A stretch of 64,000 nt of DNA from Methylobacterium sp. 2A. GTDB lineage: Bacteria > Pseudomonadota > Alphaproteobacteria > Rhizobiales > Beijerinckiaceae. Location: the NCBI RefSeq assembly GCF_009806555.1, contig NZ_VUOK01000018.1, positions 186,001 to 250,000 of the forward strand, in the 5' to 3' direction. How positions within the stretch are numbered: position 1 is the stretch's first letter; each line of letters opens with the position of its first letter. Under the pieces are notes generated by a model. That model did no database searches. It was not told the DNA's origin and saw nothing but the letters and a program-made list of their open reading frames with translations. The position numbers and the translations under genes are program-made. Positions 62,101 to 64,000 of the stretch are shown here, in pieces.

Positions 62101-62876
62101 CCGGTTCGGACTTGGACGAGGCCGCTCAGCCCCGGACCTCGGCGCGGACCCGGCGCGCCCACAAGCCGCGTCCCCCGCTTGGCGTGCTCGAGGCGCGGAT
62201 CGGGCACAGCTTCGCCGACCAGAGCCTGCTCACTCGGGCGCTGACCCATACCAGCAAGGCCGCCGGTCGAGGTGGCAGCTACCAGCGCCTGGAATTCCTC
62301 GGCGACCGCGTGCTCGGCCTCGCCGTGGCCGACCGGCTTTACGCCGCGTTTCCGGAGGCCGACGAGGGCGATCTCTCGCGCCGGCTCGCCGCGCTCGTGC
62401 GGCGGGAGACCTGCGCGATGGTGGCCGCGGCCTGGGACGTCGGACCCCACCTGATCCTCGGGCAGGGCGAGGTCATGGGCGGTGGGCGGCGCAACCAGAC
62501 CATCCTGGCCGATGTCTGCGAGGCGATCCTCGGCGCGATCTACCTCGATGCCGGGTTCGATGCGGCCCGCGCCGTGGTCGAGGCGCATTTTCATCCGAGC
62601 GAGCCCCCGGCGGCCTCGCGGGGCCGCGACGCTAAATCGGCCTTGCAGGAATGGGCCATGGGCCGGAGCCTGCCGATCCCCACTTATGAGGTGGTCGAGC
62701 GCACCGGCCCGGACCACGCGCCTAAGTTTCGCATCGCGGTTCGGGTCGAGGGCCTTGCGCCCGGGCTCGGCGAGGGCACATCGAAGCGGATTGCCGAGCA
62801 GGCGGCCGCGCAGGCGCTGATGGAGCGGGAGGGAATCGGAGCCCTGCCGGCGGCGGGGCCGACGGAGACAGCATGA
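62097..62876 (+). CDS. rnc: Ribonuclease III
   Basis: A 259-residue double-strand-specific RNase. Signature QRLEFLGDRVLGLAVAD, a second acidic site DVCEAILGAIYLDAG, and a C-terminal dsRNA-binding domain (about 180-250: KSALQEWAMGRSLPIPTYEV). The proposed start is TTG 62097 overlapping the lepB stop (TTGA); no ATG fits, and the N-terminal 40 residues are not conserved. Coupled with era by ATGA. Confidence 0.93.
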   Translation: MTGSDLDEAAQPRTSARTRRAHKPRPPLGVLEARIGHSFADQSLLTRALTHTSKAAGRGGSYQRLEFLGDRVLGLAVADRLYAAFPEADEGDLSRRLAALVRRETCAMVAAAWDVGPHLILGQGEVMGGGRRNQTILADVCEAILGAIYLDAGFDAARAVVEAHFHPSEPPAASRGRDAKSALQEWAMGRSLPIPTYEVVERTGPDHAPKFRIAVRVEGLAPGLGEGTSKRIAEQAAAQALMEREGIGALPAAGPTETA

Positions 62877-63844
62877 CCGAGCACGAGCAGGATGATCCCC
62901 CGGCGGAAGGGCCCGCCAGCACCGTCTCCGCGCTCCCGGGCACGCCCAGCGACGCCCGGGCGGGCTTCGTCGCGCTGATCGGCGTGCCGAATGCCGGCAA
63001 GTCGACGCTCCTGAACAACCTCGTCGGCACGAAGGTCTCGATCGTCTCCCGCAAGGTGCAGACCACGCGGGCGCTGGTGCGCGGCATCTTCATCGAGGGC
63101 AACGCCCAGGTGGTTCTGGTGGACACGCCCGGCATCTTCGCACCCAAGCGCCGGCTCGACCGGGCCATGGTCCACTCGGCCTGGAGCGGCGCCGCCGATG
63201 CGGACGCGGTCTGCCTTCTGGTGGATGCCCGCAAGGGCGTCGACGAAGAAGTCGAGGCCGTGCTGTCCCGTCTCGACGCGGTGAAGCGCGACAAGCTGCT
63301 GATCCTCAACAAGATCGACCTGATCGCCCGCGAGCGGCTGCTCGACCTCGCGGCCCGGCTCAACGCCGCCGCGCCCTTCACCGAGACCTTCATGATCTCG
63401 GCGCTGAACGGCGACGGCGTGCAGGATCTCCGGCGGGCGCTCGCCGCCAGGATGCCGGCGGGTCCCTGGCTCTACCCGGAGGATCAGGTCTCGGACGCAC
63501 CGCTGCGGATGCTCGCCGCCGAGATCACGCGGGAAAAAATCTACGACCGGCTGCACGAGGAACTGCCCTATCGCTCCACGGTCGAGACCGATCAGTGGCA
63601 GGTCCGGACCGACGGCTCGGTGCGGATCGAGCAGACGATCTTCGTGGAGCGCGAGAGCCAGCGCTCGATCGTGCTCGGCAAGGGCGGCCAGACCATCAAG
63701 GCGATCGGGCAGGCGGCCCGCATCGAGATCGCCGAGGCGGCGGACGCCAAGGTCCACCTGTTCCTGCACGTGAAGGTGCGCGAGAACTGGGCCGACGACC
63801 CGGCCCGATACCGCGAGATGGGGCTCGAATTCCCCCGGGGTTGA
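62873..63844 (+). CDS. era: GTPase Era
   Basis: A 323-residue ribosome-assembly GTPase: P-loop GVPNAGKST, DTPG, and NKID motifs (about 40-165) followed by the KH domain with VLGKGGQTIK. The N-terminal 25 residues are a poorly conserved acidic/Ala-rich extension. Last of pdxJ-acpS-lepB-rnc-era; 155 bases remain to the window end, with no gene start recognised there. Confidence 0.97.
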   Translation: MTEHEQDDPPAEGPASTVSALPGTPSDARAGFVALIGVPNAGKSTLLNNLVGTKVSIVSRKVQTTRALVRGIFIEGNAQVVLVDTPGIFAPKRRLDRAMVHSAWSGAADADAVCLLVDARKGVDEEVEAVLSRLDAVKRDKLLILNKIDLIARERLLDLAARLNAAAPFTETFMISALNGDGVQDLRRALAARMPAGPWLYPEDQVSDAPLRMLAAEITREKIYDRLHEELPYRSTVETDQWQVRTDGSVRIEQTIFVERESQRSIVLGKGGQTIKAIGQAARIEIAEAADAKVHLFLHVKVRENWADDPARYREMGLEFPRG

Positions 63845-64000
63845 TGGCGGATCCGGGCAGCCCCGACCGGAGAGGCTGGGCTTCCGCCGCTATTCCGGTA
63901 TAAACTGGGGCGTTCCCCCGGATGATCCGAGTCGGGCGCGGGTTTCTCCGCACCGCCGCGGAGCCGCGTTCCGGAGCCGACTCTCCAACGCCCGAATCGT

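Noticed and set aside
1-64000. tRNA genes, CRISPR arrays, insertion sequences or prophage
   Set aside because: No cloverleaf, spacer-repeat array, transposase or phage gene was recognised on reading the window; small tRNAs could still be missed by eye.

Overview
The window is a chromosomal stretch of a high-GC, pink-pigmented-type facultative methylotroph, very probably a Methylobacterium species (Alphaproteobacteria, Methylobacteriaceae). The decisive evidence is a complete methanol dehydrogenase locus in the order mxaF-J-G-I-R-S-A-C-K-L-D-E-H-B (23247-35302), plus two tandem copies of the PQQ precursor peptide gene pqqA (51881-52140). Gene calls come from reading protein motifs, start codons and overlaps by eye; no database search was run.

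Layout. 1-4158: chemotaxis genes (end of an mcp, cheW, cheR, cheB). 4622-9445: a stress island on the minus strand (universal stress protein, triple-BON protein, lone receiver domain, NRAMP-like transporter, two small proteins, a two-TM ion channel, a usp remnant). 9680-13782: a 1093-residue multi-GAF/PAS HWE-type histidine kinase overlapping a Crp/Fnr-type regulator. 14238-21701: a probable sugar-acid oxidation operon (GMC oxidoreductase, gluconate-dehydrogenase subunit-3-like protein, unusual membrane protein, enolase-superfamily enzyme, ThDP enzyme) with an SMP-30 lactonase upstream. 22132-22914: an exported trypsin-like protease divergent from mxaF. 23247-35302: the mxa locus, most of it coupled by 4-base start/stop overlaps. 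35321-40757: a second stress island with four usp genes, a small cytochrome c, a small membrane protein, a usp remnant and a P-type ATPase remnant. 40760-50230: mixed metabolic genes (SDRs, MFS exporter with divergent ArsR, inositol-phosphatase family, Nudix, GST, pcm, Baeyer-Villiger-like monooxygenase, esterase). 50486-55364: nucleoside transporter, pqqA pair, mgtE, an aspartic protease with PDZ. 55396-63844: acyl-CoA ligase, then housekeeping blocks rpsF-rpsR-DUF2232-rplI (minus) and pdxJ-acpS-lepB-rnc-era (plus).

The strongest unexplained signal is a set of eight 14-bp sites of the form TTG(A/C)-N6-(T/G)CAA, the FNR/FixK type, each 55-74 bases upstream of a start codon, in both stress islands flanking the methanol and sugar-acid oxidation genes. 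They mark a putative oxygen-limitation regulon of Usp, BON, NRAMP-like, ion-channel, cytochrome c and small membrane proteins. The islands also hold three decayed genes, one of which (9400) still keeps its box and start codon. No tRNA, rRNA, CRISPR array, IS element or prophage was recognised.
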